NCBI GenBank assembly: GCA_009602735.1
Contig: WELA01002119.1
Location: forward strand, 190,982 to 254,981
Direction of reading: 5' to 3'
Length of the DNA: 64,000 bases
Source of the DNA: Mesotaenium endlicherianum
Lineage: Eukaryota; Streptophyta; Zygnematophyceae; Zygnematales; Mesotaeniaceae
Both the position numbers and the translations under genes were made by a program. Below are positions 14,001 through 24,950 of this stretch, one piece after another. How positions within the stretch are numbered: the stretch's first letter is position 1; each line of letters starts with the position of its first letter. The notes under the pieces were generated by a model. The model saw only the letters and a program-made list of their open reading frames with translations, searched no databases and had not been told where the DNA came from.

Positions 14001-15300
14001 AAAAAGAAGTAGAGGGGATCTAGCCTAGTCTAGTCTTATCTAATTTTATTTTAGCTTGTACTCTACTTTTCTTAATGAAGTGAGTGTTCTTCCACTCCTC
14101 TCTCATGTAGCTCTCTTACTCTTGCAAGGGTGGCACACCACCAGGCCACTCCACCTTGTGTATGCAACTAGGAAAGGTCCTCGTGCACGCTTCCACTGGC
14201 GGGTGAGGGTGCGTGAGTGTGTATGGGCGCACTCCTCACACCCTTTCTCCTCACTCTGAGACGAGTCTAGTGCAAAAACTCATTTTTGTTAAGTATTTTT
14301 CAAGGCGGAGAAGACCAATTCTTCGCCACATTTGAGCTAAGGGTTTTGGAGGCGAAGAAAGGCAGTCCTTGGCCTCACTCCGCCACTTTTCGGCTCAAAA
14401 ATACAGTTCTCCGTCTGATTTTCCGCTTGCAAGCGGAGTTACATGCAAATCAAGGAGACACTGGCCAATCAGCAAACGGAGTTACAAGCCGATCAGGACA
14501 CTGTACAATATCTTCCGAACCCAACCATTTCGAGGAAGCGAGGGCAATTGACTGTTTACTAAAAAGTCGCTTTCGCTTATGAATGTGTTTCGACAAGCTA
14601 GATCCCTTTTGACTTCTTTCATTGGTCCGTTTTGACTTCTTTCATTGGTCGCTCTAACCGCGGCTGGGTCTCACACCGACAGGGCCGTGGAGAGGTCGTT
14701 GACACTAAGGGCTTTCCTCAGCATTTCAACGTGGGTTTTAAAAAGGTCATGTGATAGGTCGAGACGCGCGAGACGGCCCTTTGAGGGCCACTCTCGGCAC
14801 CCGACTTAGGCCAAGGAACTCCTTGGCTTGATCGACGGCCGCCACCTTGACCGCATCTGCAAGATCGGCGGACGGGGGACGTTGTGACGATTTCCCTTAA
14901 CGATTTTCCTTAACGATAAATTATAGTTGCTCACGTTCTGCACGCCAGCAGCGAGCGACCTGATCGCCCAAGGTAGATCCGCCCAACCGACTCAATAAAT
15001 TATGACATGATTGGCAGACGCGAATTCGTGTAAATTCGCGTCAAGGCACGTTAACAGGCCGCGGGTGTACCAGCAAAAAAAATTGCCTCGGACCATAACC
15101 GATCGAAATCGCTGACAATTGGTCGCTAGCCCAAGCAAACCATATTGGGCGATTGTCACGTTATGCTGACCAATCAACGAGCAACGTGGAACGACGACTT
15201 ACCAAGCCCACATCGGTTTAGTCGACTTGGAAATAAATTCAAAATTGCAACATGTACTGAAGCTCATTTGTAAAAGTCAACCTCAGTTTTTTTGAACTTA
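11061..15300. other. AT-rich intergenic region
   Basis: The start should be the 3' UTR of the nucleotidyltransferase gene; an AATAAA lies at 11803-11808, rather far from the stop. Beyond that I see no supported coding sequence. A 23-bp motif is repeated in tandem around 14606-14652. The interval looks like old, decayed repeat DNA. Confidence 0.55.
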
Positions 15301-15312
15301 TGGATACATGTC

Positions 15313-15445
15313 GTGCATTACAAGGTCGAGTGCGCAACACAAATATAAGCAACACATCATGAGCAAGCAGGCTTTGCTGCAATGACGTCTATAATATATG
15401 TGGCTTTATAGCCAAAAAGGGAGTCAAGTCTCAAATGTTTTAATC
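15313..15445. repeat. 133-bp direct repeat, left copy
   Basis: This segment recurs at 16090-16222, offset by 777 bp, with only scattered substitutions. Both copies share stretches such as AAGCAGGCTTTGCTGCAATG. The right copy ends where the element A coding remnant begins. It may be part of a terminal repeat of element A or of another family. Confidence 0.8.
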
Positions 15446-16089
15446 AACGGGTGGGTACTCTCCAGAGTGAGGACCTCAAGACTGTAATCTGGCAGGAAAA
15501 CAATTAATGAAGTATGGCCCAAAAGATCACAGGAAGCACATCATGACCTTCAAGAGTAGTCCCATGCAAGAGTTTAAGCTGTCACTTTGCTCACCACTTG
15601 TGAAGTTTTTCAAGTGACGGGAAGCCAGGAGGGCTTGCTCTTCACAAGAGAGTAACTTAGTGGTCCTGAAAACACAAGAGATAAAAGTGTAAGCTTTACC
15701 GATAATATCTGTTACTTACAACTGGCATAATGGGACTTCTAAAAAAATCTTCTTCTAGGGACATCCTTAGTACTTATACTCCTGGAAATTCGGCGTCGTA
15801 TGCGGCGGATTCGATGTATGCAGTCACTCTAGGAGGCTCTCCTATGTCCACTAATGTGTACAAGGCATGTACTAGCACTCCTATAAGCTAAACATAACTC
15901 AAACGACGTGAAATTGGTGCCGTTCGGAAGATGCTTCGATGCGCTACACTTTGGTGACTTGGAAATCCAGAAAAGGTCAACATAGATGCGTAAGGTCAAT
16001 GCAAAGTCGGTCTTCCTAGGTTGATGGTTTACACAAGTGGAGCTCGATTTTGTACGTCAGCCTCGACTCAATAAATCATGACAGCTATT

Positions 16090-16222
16090 GTGCGTTACGA
16101 GGTCGAGTGCGCAATACAGGTATAAGCAACACATCATAAGCAAGCAGGCTTTGCTGCAATGAAGTCTATAATACATGTGGCTTTATAGCCAAAAAGGGAG
16201 TCAAGTCTCAAATGTTTTAATC
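16090..16222. repeat. 133-bp direct repeat, right copy
   Basis: This is the partner of 15313-15445. It directly abuts the 3' side of the minus-strand element A, whose last open frame ends at 16236, so it could be the start of a decayed 3' LTR. No TG..CA boundary could be fixed. Confidence 0.8.
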
Positions 16223-16235
16223 CACCCCCCAGCTC

Positions 16236-16691
16236 TCAGCCTCCAGCTGATGGGCTGTGTACGCTGCCTAAGGCTAGCTCAAAGCAGTCACTGCGAAACC
16301 ATTCTCCAGCTGGCACGCAAGCCAGCGGCGGCTCGAGGCAGCTGATGTGGATGCCGAGGTTGCAGCTGTCGCAGAGCAGCATCTTGGCCCCCTGGCCAAG
16401 ACTGTGGCAGATCTGGCACGCCCAGTCCTTGGGCGGGCGCGCGTCGCGAGGACAAATCTGCAAGTCAAAGTTAGGAAGGTGGCATGGTCCACAATTCTTC
16501 GTGTGGTCCTTGTGAAGACGGCCATCTGCGCCTTCCAGCTCCAGGACTCCTGACGCCAAGACGCGCTTGACGCGCAGGATGACCGGCAAGATGCTGGTGT
16601 CGAAGGTGTTCTTCGTCTGACGTCGCAGGTACACGAAGTCACCTGCGGAAAACTGCAACACCCGCGGACGATACGCTCCTCCACGAGTCAT
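16236..16691 (-). pseudogene. Element A integrase C-terminus with PHD finger
   Basis: The first half (GDFVYLRRQ, ILRVKRVLASGVLELEGADG) is the small beta-barrel DNA-binding domain of retroviral-type integrases, a GPY/F-like module. It is followed at residues about 92-136 of this frame by C-x2-C-x11-C-x2-C-x4-H-x2-C, then a conserved Trp and a last Cys. This is the C4HC3 pattern of a PHD finger. Seven of the eight zinc ligands are present; the seventh (in W-x-C) is Arg. PHD fingers bind histone tails, often H3 methylated or unmodified at Lys4, so a targeting role like that of a chromodomain is inferred. Confidence 0.75.
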
Positions 16692-16773
16692 GGCATACCT
16701 CAGCGTATTGCGACTGTGCGATGCTGAGGTTATTCATGGCCATGGGCATCAGGCGCTGGAAGAGTTGCGCACG

Positions 16774-17694
16774 CTACCCGATAAGAATGCTCCACGTCTC
16801 GGGACTGTCCAATTCCAAGACGTTCACGGTTACGGTCCTAGCTGCGGCGGGCAGGACTGGCTGGCGGCCGTAGAGAAGGAAGTAGGGAGAGTGCGAGGCC
16901 AAGGAGGCTTGCTTACTGAACCTGTACCCCATAGCCAACCACGGGAGGCCGTCGTCCCAGTGAGTGCTGTCGTGGGCAAGGCAGTACTTCCGCAACCCAA
17001 GCTTGACGGTCTGCACCATGCGCTCTGCAAGGCCGTCAGCCTGAGGATGATCGCGGGAGGTGGTGCGGTGGTCAATCATAGAGCGCTCCAACAGCTTCTG
17101 AAAGCTGCCCTGGAACTCTTTGCCCTGGTCGGTCAGCACCTCAGCGCAGCCGCCAAAACGGCTAAGGACCTGATCGAGGAAGGCCTGAGCGATCCCCTCA
17201 CTGGCCTTGCTGGGCAAAGGCACAAGCTTGATCCACTTGGACATGTGCTCAATCATCACCAAGACGTAGAGGTTGCCTCGGCGAGACTTGGGCAGCTCTC
17301 CAGCCAAGTCGAGCGACCACCTGTAGAACAGCCCCTGAATAGGGAGGGGGTTGAGAGCGACAGTGCGGGCTGTGAAGCTCGAGCGCACACGGTCGCAGTG
17401 AGTGCAGCTGCTGACAACGTCGGCGACGACCTTAGTCATGCCAGACCACCAGTACTCGGCCTGAAGAAGGCTGAGCGTGCGCTTGACACCGAAGTGTCCC
17501 AGTGCCTCGTGCACACGGCGCACCAGCTGACTGCGTATAGCAGGCTCAGAAACCACCAGGACGGAGCCGTCCGCCATCACCCGGCGCACGCACCCCTCCA
17601 TGAGAACGAAGTCGCGACTGCGCTTGAGGACGCGCTTGCGCTCCCTCGTGGTGACGCCTGGAGCCATCACCTTAGAGGTGACATACTGCAACAC
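16774..17694 (-). pseudogene. Element A integrase core
   Basis: This open frame of about 306 codons begins in the zinc-binding HHCC region (HEALGHFGVKRT, then CTHC) and runs through the DDE catalytic core: Asp in YRWSLDLAGELP, Asp in EVLTDQGKEF, and Glu in PQADGLAERMVQTVK. It is the best preserved part of element A. It ends near 16774 and the C-terminal module continues in another frame at 16236-16691, so one frameshift separates them. Confidence 0.9.
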
Positions 17695-17729
17695 TGGGGC
17701 GTCCTCCCAAACATCATCGAGCCCCGCTG

Positions 17730-19236
17730 CTAGCTGTCCTGCTCCTTTGCTGCTGCCAATGCCAAGCGCCGCGTGTTGACAGTCACCATGGCCAAGCTCG
17801 TGAGCCCTTCAGGTCGCACCTCGCTGTCCCCCGTGAAGGCCAAGAATGTTGCTGCATGCCACGCCACAGGCTCGTCCTCGTCATGGCGTGCCACAATTAG
17901 GTCCCTTGACGATGGAAGTGGGTTACGGCTGAGGCCGTCGGCGTCCATGTTAGTGGACCCAGGGCGGTGATGCACGTCGAAGGTGTACTCCTGTAGAATG
18001 AGCGCCCATCGTGCATACTTGCCTGTCAAACGCTCTGACGTCATGAGCCACTTGAGTGGCTCATTGTCGATGACCAGGCGGAAGTGGGTGTTGTAGAGGT
18101 AATGCCTGAAGTGCACAATTGCTCAGACTGCTGCCAGGCACTCCCCCTTGTAAGAGTCGTAGTTGCTCTCGGCGCGGTTGTTCCTGCGGCTAGCGTAGGC
18201 CACCACGTGCTCGAAGGCCACATGCTCCTGCACCAGCACCGTGCCCAGCCCTGCCTGCGACCAGTCGGTGTGGAGGATGAAGGGTTTCTTGTAGTCGGGC
18301 CGTCGCAGCACCGGTGCGCTCACCAACAGCTCCTTGAGCTTGTCAAACGCCGCCTGCTGCTCTGGCCCCCACACATAAGCAACACCCTTCCGCAACAAGT
18401 CGTTGAGCGGCTTGGCCAGCTCGCTGAACCCTGGCACAAAGCGCCGATAGTAGTTGGCGATGCCAAGATAAGCCCTCAGCTGCGAGAGATCCGTGGGCGG
18501 CGGAATGCTCGTGATGGCTGAGATCTTGGCCTGCTGCGGCGCCAAACGGCTCAAAGAGAGCAGATGCCTGAGGTCTCCACCTCTTGAGTCCCAAACGTAC
18601 ACTTGCCGGGATGGCACTTGAGCCCCGCGGCCTCCAAGCGCTTCAACACGGTAGTGACGTGGGCCACGTGCTCCTCAAATAACTCACTGAAGACGAGCAC
18701 GTCATTGATGTAGCACCGGGCGAAGGGAAGCCCTGACAGCTCCTTATCTATGACCCTCTGAAAGGTGGCCGGCGCGTTCTTCAACCCAAAAGGCATCACC
18801 ACCCACTCGTAGAGGCGTTGTGCCCCCCAGAATGCCGTCTTATGTTGATCCTCCTCGGCGATGGGAATCTGGTTGAAGCCATGGCGCAGGTCCAGCACTG
18901 AGAACCAAGTGCTGGTGCCATGTCATCAAAGATCTTGTCTGGTGTCGGCATAGGGTACCTGTCCTGCCCAGTGACCTCGTTCAAGCGACGATAGTCACCG
19001 CACATCCTCTTCTTGGACCTGTTGCCCGAGGCATCCTTCTTGGCTGGCATGATCGTGGGCGCGGCGTAGCGAGACGAAGACTCCCTGATGAGCCGATTGT
19101 CCTCCAGCTTGCCCGTCTGTGCGTCGATCAGACCATCCTCGAAGTGACTGTAGCAATATCTTTTAAGAAAGATAGGCTCCTTGGATGTGAGAGAGATTTG
19201 CATGGGATCCCCCTTGTAGCGCCCGAGGTCATGCAT
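17730..19236 (-). pseudogene. Element A reverse transcriptase and RNase H (broken)
   Basis: The minus-strand fragments are 18796-19236 (thumb-side N-terminus, with CGDYRRLNEVT and YPMPTPD), 18551-18898 (palm, with DLRHGFNQIPIAEEDQHKTAF and PFGLKNAPATFQRVID), 18123-18617 (connection, with LGIANYYRRFVPGFS and FILHTDWSQAGLGTVL) and 17730-18116 (RNase H end, with TSERLTGKYARWALILQEY). They overlap in different frames, so at least two frameshifts and one stop near 18121 are needed to read it. The catalytic motif is YINDVLVFS: the first Asp of YxDD is Asn, so the copy could not polymerise even if read through. Confidence 0.88.
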
Positions 19237-19914
19237 GCCGCTGGCAAAGCTGACGCTGCGTCTCCCATCCAGCAGTGTCGTCAGCTGTGCCGCCTGGGCT
19301 TCAGTGAGTCTCCCCCAGCTTCCATGTAGGCGCAGCTGGTGAGGGCTCCTGCCCTGCAGCCGGCTCCTCCTGCCCTGCTGCTGACGTAAGATGTGGCGCT
19401 GCAGGTGTCATCTGCCCTGCAGCGGTCTGTGCTTGGCCTGCGATGGGTGCCTCCTCCTTGGCAGCTGCTGCCAGCTGCACTGCACCGCCTGCCTGAGGTC
19501 GCGAGCGAGGAAAAAGAAATGGCGACCGGAACTCCCTGGGTTGCTGTGAGGCCTCCTCTCTCTTGCGTCCCCCCCCCAGCGAACCAGAATCGTCACGGAT
19601 ATATACTTGCCAATGCGAGCCATCTGAGTGCGCTTGGCATTCTTGCGACACCTATGATAAGGTGAATGTGACGAGACAACCGTTTTGGTTGATCGTGGCA
19701 ACCCGAAGGGTCAACGTCTTCACGTGACATGTGAGAGGAGACACACCTCTTCTTGGGAGGTATCGTATTGACTTCTTGGTGTATACCAAGAGTCTCGTGA
19801 CTTTACGAAAGAGTCATCGTGCCTCTTTGTAATATAACATATATCCTTTATATATACTATATATCGCGCTATATATCTCTATATCAGAATCGAGAATATA
19901 AGATATCTAGCTAT

Positions 19915-20799
19915 TTGTAATGAATCTTGTTTATTCAAGAACAATAATTGTCATTTAAATATATAAAATCAGAGATAGGTGGAAGCGTGTAGAATCAAGG
20001 AGCGATCTTCGCCCTTATAATGGGTTCCATGGGTTCCGTTTACTCATCTATACCCCTTAACTCACTTACTGTAGTGTGCCATAGTTCCACACTAACTCAA
20101 GGCACAAGGAAGAGACGAACTTGAGGACAAGAGCTTCTACTTTAGAAAATCATGGCTTCTTGCCTACTAGGCATACAAGCATGTATAAGAACATAAACAA
20201 CATCAGAGGGCTGAATAGCAAAGGCGCTCTCATTCAGATGACCATAATGTAGCTAAAACACATCCCACTGACTTAGGTGCAAAACCATGGAATTTGTCCG
20301 CTACGTGACCCCGAAATGTCAGAAGACATAAGTCTGTCAATACTTCTCCAAATTGCGCAAACTTAACGGCAACAGGCGCATTTTGACAAGACCTTTCCAT
20401 AAAGTTCTAGTTTGTTCTATTTGGAGCACAGATGAAGAAGCCATGTCAATTTCCGTGAAGGCTGGTCATAATAGCAAACCCAAAAACAAACACATGACTT
20501 GCCAGTAGAAATCCGACTCTAAAGCCTACAGTCCAGCATGAGAGATCACGAGATCCCAGCCTGCTATGTACCTAGTGACAACCTGGTTGACCACGGCGCA
20601 AGGTGCGCCGTTTCGTGGGAAACCCGTTAAGTTGGGACCCACGCATCTGGGTATAACGACCATATTAATTTGTCGGTTGACTTACGTCCTAACTGTTCAG
20701 TTTACTGATGACGGCTCCGCCTACCCAGGAGTTGACCGCACTGATAGGACATCGGCTTACCAAATCTCAATCGACCTCCCGACTTTCAATATACTACGG
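19915..20799. repeat. LTR-like repeat E, left copy (interrupted)
   Basis: It begins with TGTAATGAATC and is similar throughout to 42662-43515 at roughly 85-90 percent by eye. At 20799 it is cut by the 5' LTR of element B. The right copy continues to 43851 and ends TTCATTACA, the inverse of the start, so E looks like an LTR with TG..CA ends. The two copies bracket the B, C and D nest. Confidence 0.6.
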
Positions 20800-21519
20800 T
20801 GTCATGAATCAGCATATTAGTGCATATAATATTCATTTAAATATAATAGTTAATTAAGTTCAGCCTGCTAGACTTTAGTTAATAGTCAGTCAACTGGACT
20901 TTACATAATTATCAGTTTAATGACTCAGCCGGAAGCAGCAAGCTGAAGTCCATATAAGTCAGCTTGCTAACCCATTCTTTGACAACCAGCTGACTTCCGT
21001 AGTCGGTAGCAGCGAACTGCCTTGACATACACCTAAGTACGATATGCTAGATGAATGGCCAGATGACATCCCTATGATGGATGGCTATTCGGGATGATGG
21101 GAAATGGCGGTGGATTTGGTTAACCGAGGTCCTACCAACGTGGTTAACTCCCGGGTAGGCGATGCCATCGCACTGACCGTTGAACAGTAAACTCATTCCA
21201 TGTACATATGCTAGGCATTGCTCTCGAGTTCGGCATTCGGAAACGAGGCCAACTCTCTTGTACAGCTTACTGAGAGAGATCTGAATCCAAGGCGAGAAGC
21301 CATTGATACGCACTGTCTTCTAACCTTGCTTATGTATGAGTTTACTGATTTGCATTATTGATGCTAGTTTACTCTCATTTGACTGACGAGTATTATTCAC
21401 TGCTAGTGTGTTGTCCTTTGCCGTTAAACCAGTTAACGGAAAATACCATAAAGATTACTTGCTGATATAAAGATCCTTATTAATTGTTAATCGCCCAATT
21501 GGTAAGTCGATTCATTTCA
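20800..21519 (+). repeat. Element B 5' LTR (family D type)
   Basis: This 720-bp LTR begins TGTCATGAATC and ends GATTCATTTCA, near-perfect inverted ends with TG..CA termini. It is closely similar to the LTRs of the complete element at 32296-33040 and 40396-41113. A primer-binding site follows at 21521-21532. Confidence 0.9.
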
Positions 21520-21520
21520 G

Positions 21521-21532
21521 TGGTATCGGAGC
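21521..21532 (+). other. Primer-binding site of element B (initiator tRNA-Met)
   Basis: TGGTATCGGAGC starts 1 nt after the LTR end and is complementary to the 3' end of plant initiator tRNA-Met (canonical TGGTATCAGAGC) with one G/A difference. Confidence 0.85.
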
Positions 21533-21553
21533 GGTTATCACAGTCTTCTTTGT

Positions 21554-22130
21554 ATGGTAAGGACAAGGTCTCAAACTAGCAACTCCCGAGACATGGAGAA
21601 CCAGGATAATGAGAATGTAAAAAACCAGGCGGAAAGCCATGTTGCGAGAACCCGTACCTATTCTGAAGCAGTAGCAGATACTGCAGCTAGAGAGGCTGCA
21701 GATGAGGCAGCTGCTATTGCCGCAGTTGAAACTCAGCAAGCTGATGTGAGAGAGCCAGGCTAGAAGCTGAACAAGTAGCAAAGGCCGCTGAAGATACAAA
21801 AAGGAGGGAAGGACAGCCAACTGACGAGCGCACTGTTGAAGAACTTATGGCATCAAGGGCCAATGTTCTGAACCCACCTCCTGCTGTACAACTCGATGTA
21901 CCCCTAGGTCAAATACGTGACCGGCTGAATGCGGCAGGAATTGCTGCTGCAGGAGCGAGAGGGATTGTTGAGGACACTACTAAGCGAGTAGATGCCAATG
22001 CTGCTGCTGCATTTGCTAATCTACCACCCTAGAGTATAGACTTGGGAGCATTGTTCGTTCAGATGCAGTCGCAAATGGCGACCATGTATCAGTCCCAGCA
22101 GGAGGACAAAAGAATCATAATGTCCCTACT
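21554..22130 (+). pseudogene. Element B gag (5' part, broken)
   Basis: The frame starts [12 protein letters not shown], as in the intact gag at 33075, and stays similar through [20 protein letters not shown]. It is broken by a small deletion near 21745 (the GAGGAGGAG stretch is shortened) and by an in-frame TAG near 22030. It then runs into the assembly gap. Not functional. Confidence 0.85.
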
Positions 22131-22294
22131 NNNNNNNNNNNNNNNNNNNNNNNNNNNNNNNNNNNNNNNNNNNNNNNNNNNNNNNNNNNNNNNNNNNNNN
22201 NNNNNNNNNNNNNNNNNNNNNNNNNNNNNNNNNNNNNNNNNNNNNNNNNNNNNNNNNNNNNNNNNNNNNNNNNNNNNNNNNNNNNNNNNNNNNN
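22131..22294. other. Assembly gap (164 N)
   Basis: A run of 164 undetermined bases. On the left is plus-oriented gag; on the right is a minus-oriented LTR of the same family. The inverted arrangement across the gap may be real or may be a repeat-induced misjoin. Confidence 0.99.
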
Positions 22295-22681
22295 TGTTCA
22301 ACGGTCAGTGCGATGGCACCGCCTACCCGAAAGTTAACCACGTTGGTAGGACCTCGGTTAACCATATCCACCGCCATCTCCCATCATCCCGAATAGCCAT
22401 CCATCATAGGGATGTCATCTAGCTATTCATCTAGCATATCGCACTTAGATGCATAGCAAGGCAGTTCGCTGCTACCGAGTACGGAAGTCAGCTGGCTGTC
22501 AAAGAATGGATCAGCAAGCTGACTTATATGGACTTCAGCCTGCTGCTTCCGGCTGAATCATTAAACTGATAATTTTGTAAAGTCCAGCATACTGACAACT
22601 AACTAAAGTTCAGCAGGCTAAACTTGATTAACTATTATATTTAAATGAATATTATATGCACTAATATACTGATTCATTACA
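22295..22681 (-). repeat. Minus-oriented partial LTR, family D
   Basis: Read on the minus strand it starts TGTAATGAATC at 22681 and matches the first half of the family D LTR until it meets the gap. The polypurine tract and ORF3 lie just beyond it, so it is the start of a 3' LTR of an inverted copy. Confidence 0.88.
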
Positions 22682-22794
22682 ATCCCTCCAACTTAACTTG
22701 TTGTCGCCTCGACAACATTAAACTGCAGAAATTTTAAATAAGGGAACTGAACCTGACCAGCCTCCCTTACTGACTGCCTCTTCAGTCTGTCACC

Positions 22795-24477
22795 TTAAGG
22801 GGTTGTTCCTGGGGCTTCAGGGTCAGGAGACGGAGATCTGGACCTAGATCTGGACAGCCCTCTAGGTCTGTCAGCTGGCCTTCTAAAGAACCCTGTTTGC
22901 TCTAAAGTTGGCCCTCGAGGAGAACGGAGGATGGTGGCCTGCTCTTCAACCACTTGGGTGTTGATCCCCACATAGACAGGCATTCCAGTAGGATGCTGAA
23001 ATACATTGGCTAAAGGTACATGCCCCTGAGCGGAGGGGGAGGCTGGCATACCTCTGGCCCACCCGCGTGTCCCTCTTCTGACAACCCTGTCCTCTGGGGA
23101 TTTCTGTCTGTGTCTGCTGTCCAGTACAGTCAGATCAGCTTCTTCCCCTGCTTGGGCAGGTGGACTGGGGGAGCGAGCGCGGGGTCCAGTTGTCGCCATA
23201 ACGGGGATCACATTCCAAACACCTGATCGTGGTTCTTTAGGAAGTGCCACTGCCTGTCCCTGGGTATCCTGAGTACCTGCTGCTGATGCTTCTCCTCTGC
23301 CTTGTTCTTCTTCCTCATCCTCCTCATCCTCCTCCTCGGAGAGAGTAGGGGTCTCGTCCACTAAGTCGTCCTGCTCCCTAGTAGACATGGAGTAGTCTAC
23401 CGACCTCCCTTTCTTAGGGCGCGCTGGAGGTTGCTTGGCCTTCAGCCTACTGATATCTATCCGGCCTGCATTCTTTGCCCATTTGACAAAGGCATGCTTT
23501 CCCTTAGAGAAGTAGTCTCTTCCCCTCCTCCTATGTTCCTTGGTCTCTGCATTCATATTGCTCAGGCATCCATTCAGCCTGGGGTCCCAAGGGGCAATGT
23601 GAGGTGGTAGGATGAGATAGCCGTCTAGGCCATAGTGGAAGTCATCCGGTTGGGCTCGGTCACACTCCTGCTTCTTATTTGTGACGGTCATCCACCTCCA
23701 GTTTGTTGGCTGCTGGTAGTACTGGGGTCCGTGCTCAGCCTTCCTCATTTTACACGGGAACCAGTGGGGAGAGAACATCTGCTGTCCTGCTTCCCTGGCC
23801 AAGTACTCCCAGCTCCTTCTCTCAACTTCATTGTAAGCTGGCAGGAGTGTGAGGTAGAATACCGTATCCTTAAAGCTATCGGGCCGCATGCTCACCATCC
23901 GGATGAGTCTCTGATCTCCCACTATTCCCGGTATGGGGACCGGCTTGTCCTCTGAATCATCTGCGAGATACCGGGGCTGCTCCGCTGTATAGCCCACCAT
24001 CTTAGCATAATCTTCGTAAAGGACCACGCCGGTGTGTGTCTCGATGTACCTATCCAGTGCTGTAGCTCCTTCCTTCTGTAGCAGTGTTGTCTGTTCCAGC
24101 CTGTTGATCTCCTGGGCTGCCAGCAATGCTTCCTTCAGGTTATCGAAGTTTTGGCCACCCACCACAGTATACCTGTAAGTGGCCAAGCTCTTCTGTCTGT
24201 CCGCTTCAATCTTTTTCCTTTTCTCCTCTTCTGCCGCTGCCGCTGCCGCTTCTTCTTGCTGTTTCTTCTGTCTCTCCTCCTCAGCCTTCCTGAGGTTTTC
24301 CGCTTCCTGATCCTTCTTCCTCTGTGCCTCTTCTGCCGCCTCTTGTTGTTTGCGGACCCTTTCTTGTTCTCTCTTGGTGAGGGACGTCGCCGCCAGCTCC
24401 TTCTGGTATTGCTCCATTGTCCTCCTGGCTTCTTCTGCCTTGCGCTTTCTGTCCTCCTTTTGTGTGGTGGGCGCCAT
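22795..24477 (-). CDS. ORF3 of an inverted family D fragment (intact, unknown function)
   Basis: This is an uninterrupted frame of 560 residues starting MAPTTQKEDRKRK at 24477, nearly identical to the ORF3 of the complete element at 38606-40282. The visible differences are few: two extra Ala in the coiled-coil region, and substitutions such as Met/Leu, Asn/Asp and Val-Val/Gly-Ala. No gag or pol accompanies this copy. Just 5' of it, at about 24495, the sequence switches abruptly to a plus-oriented LTR. The frame is intact but has no obvious promoter of its own, so expression is doubtful. Confidence 0.85.
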   Translation of the reverse strand: MAPTTQKEDRKRKAEEARRTMEQYQKELAATSLTKREQERVRKQQEAAEEAQRKKDQEAENLRKAEEERQKKQQEEAAAAAAEEEKRKKIEADRQKSLATYRYTVVGGQNFDNLKEALLAAQEINRLEQTTLLQKEGATALDRYIETHTGVVLYEDYAKMVGYTAEQPRYLADDSEDKPVPIPGIVGDQRLIRMVSMRPDSFKDTVFYLTLLPAYNEVERRSWEYLAREAGQQMFSPHWFPCKMRKAEHGPQYYQQPTNWRWMTVTNKKQECDRAQPDDFHYGLDGYLILPPHIAPWDPRLNGCLSNMNAETKEHRRRGRDYFSKGKHAFVKWAKNAGRIDISRLKAKQPPARPKKGRSVDYSMSTREQDDLVDETPTLSEEEDEEDEEEEQGRGEASAAGTQDTQGQAVALPKEPRSGVWNVIPVMATTGPRARSPSPPAQAGEEADLTVLDSRHRQKSPEDRVVRRGTRGWARGMPASPSAQGHVPLANVFQHPTGMPVYVGINTQVVEEQATILRSPRGPTLEQTGFFRRPADRPRGLSRSRSRSPSPDPEAPGTTP

Positions 24478-24495
24478 CCTGTACATGTAACCAGG

Positions 24496-24945
24496 TGTAA
24501 TGAATCAGTATATTAGTGGATATAATATTCATTTAAATATAATAGTTAATCAAGTTCAGCCTGCTGAACTTTAGTTAGTAGTCAGTATGCTGGACTTTAC
24601 AAAATTATCAGTTTAATGATTCAGCCGGAAGCAGCAGGCTGAAGTCCATATAAGTCAGCTTGCTGACCCATTCTTTGACAGCCAGCTGACTTCCGTACTC
24701 GGTAGCAGCGAACTGCCTTGATATGCATCTAAGTGCGATATGCTAGATGAATAGCCAGATGACATCCCTATGATGGATGGCTATTCGGGATGATGGGAGA
24801 TGGCGGTGGATTTGGTTAACCGAGGTCCTACCAACGTGGTTAACTCCCGGGTAGGCGGTGCCATCGCACTGACCGTTGAACAGTAAACTCATTCTATGTA
24901 CATATGCTAGGCATTGCCCTCGAGTTTGGCATTCGGAAACGAGGC
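24496..24945 (+). repeat. Partial 5' LTR of truncated copy B2 (family D)
   Basis: It begins TGTAATGAATC and follows the family D LTR for about 450 bp, then jumps at about 24946 straight into gag sequence. The rest of the LTR, the primer site and the gag start are missing. Confidence 0.88.
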
Positions 24946-24950
24946 ATTCG

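Larger units (their letters stand above)
16236..19660 (-). mobile_element. Element A: decayed Ty3/gypsy retrotransposon, pol only, with PHD finger
   Basis: Read on the minus strand the order is reverse transcriptase, RNase H, integrase, then a C-terminal module with a PHD finger, which is Ty3/gypsy order. There is no recognisable gag, protease, primer site or 5' LTR, so the 5' end is truncated near 19660. Several frame changes and stops break it, and the polymerase active site reads YIND instead of YVDD. Its GC content is clearly higher than that of the flanking AT-rich DNA, unlike family D. It is a dead copy. Confidence 0.88.

Noticed and set aside
16690-17733. Long plus-strand open frame of 347 codons
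   Set aside because: It is the antisense of the element A integrase core, which has clear catalytic motifs on the minus strand.
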